DNA of 5,973 nt from an uncultured Nannocystaceae bacterium (GTDB taxonomy: Bacteria > Myxococcota_A > Polyangia > Nannocystales > Nannocystaceae), in contig CALKDV010000461.1 of NCBI GenBank assembly GCA_938084085.1, positions 1-5,973 on the forward strand. The letters are read 5' to 3'. How positions within the stretch are numbered: the first letter of the stretch is position 1; each line of letters starts with the position of its first letter. A program made the translations under genes and the position numbers. Positions 5,795 through 5,973 of this stretch are shown here, in pieces. A model generated the notes under the pieces. The model searched no databases. It saw only the letters and a program-made list of their open reading frames with translations, and had not been told where the DNA came from.

Positions 5795-5973
5795 GTGGAG
5801 CGTATTCGCGGCGACGGCGGCGGCTTCTCGGGCATGAAGCGGGTGCTGCGGCAACCATGGGACAGCGCCCCCCACACTCGAGCGCAGCGGTTCGGCATCA
5901 AACCGAACGTGGCAGGCAAGAACAAGTGGGCGCGCATCGAGGCGCTGCAGACACTCAAGTCATTCTTGACCCG
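5795..5973 (+). CDS. Uncertain partial open frame at right edge
   Basis: After the lipoprotein stop (TAG 5744-5746) the same frame has no further stop up to the window end. The first usable starts are GTG 5795, with AAAGG 11 nt upstream, and ATG 5834. The product contains VERIRGDGGGF, LRQPWDSAPHTRAQRFGIKP and AGKNKWARIEALQ, a charged, protein-like composition with two Trp. I do not recognise the family. The opposite strand is also open from the window edge to a stop at 5743-5745, but its product is Arg/Ser/Pro-rich, as antisense frames often are. The two frames share the same wobble position, so GC3 cannot separate them. The plus frame is preferred weakly. Confidence 0.3.
   Translation, partial: MERIRGDGGGFSGMKRVLRQPWDSAPHTRAQRFGIKPNVAGKNKWARIEALQTLKSFLT

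Overview
This is a GC-rich bacterial window. It holds six credible genes, one of them cut by the left edge, and an uncertain open frame running off the right edge. The proteins point to a Gram-negative bacterium: two have lipoprotein signals, and there is a periplasmic or secreted coiled-coil protein, an Hsp31/HchA relative and a SprA-related protein. A myxobacterium or other deltaproteobacterial-type genome is my best guess, from the high GC, the many secreted low-complexity proteins and the DUF885 lipoprotein. No gene here proves a taxon.

Left part (1-1308, + strand): the C-terminal third of an HchA-type glyoxalase III/Hsp31 protein comes first. After about 150 nt that can form small hairpins lies a SprA-related putative metalloprotease with an HENAH zinc motif set in low-complexity arms.

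Middle (1311-4018): a perfect 6-bp hairpin separates the SprA-like gene from a convergent minus-strand gene (1360-2148). That gene encodes a secreted, cysteine-rich protein of unknown function with a duplicated WRGY motif. A divergent intergenic region of about 175 nt follows, then a DUF885 lipoprotein (2324-4018) with a textbook ribosome binding site. Its C-terminal DUF885 signatures are intact, but the usual HExxPGHH zinc motif is not there.

Right part (4019-5973): a 288-nt non-coding stretch contains a hairpin, an imperfect direct repeat and an A9 tract plus hairpin that reads as a minus-strand terminator. It precedes a likely two-gene operon. The first gene encodes an exported protein with an acidic N-terminus, a long Lys/Glu/Ala/Arg coiled coil and a Lys-Gly tail. 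The second, 36 nt downstream, encodes a small lipoprotein. The two share a short helix-like segment beginning (E/D)SG(M/L)D, so they may be related or act together at the envelope. They are the most novel-looking part of the window, although their function cannot be read from sequence. After the lipoprotein stop, the same plus frame stays open to the window end and may be the start of another gene.

I see no tRNA, rRNA, CRISPR array, insertion-sequence ends or defence system.
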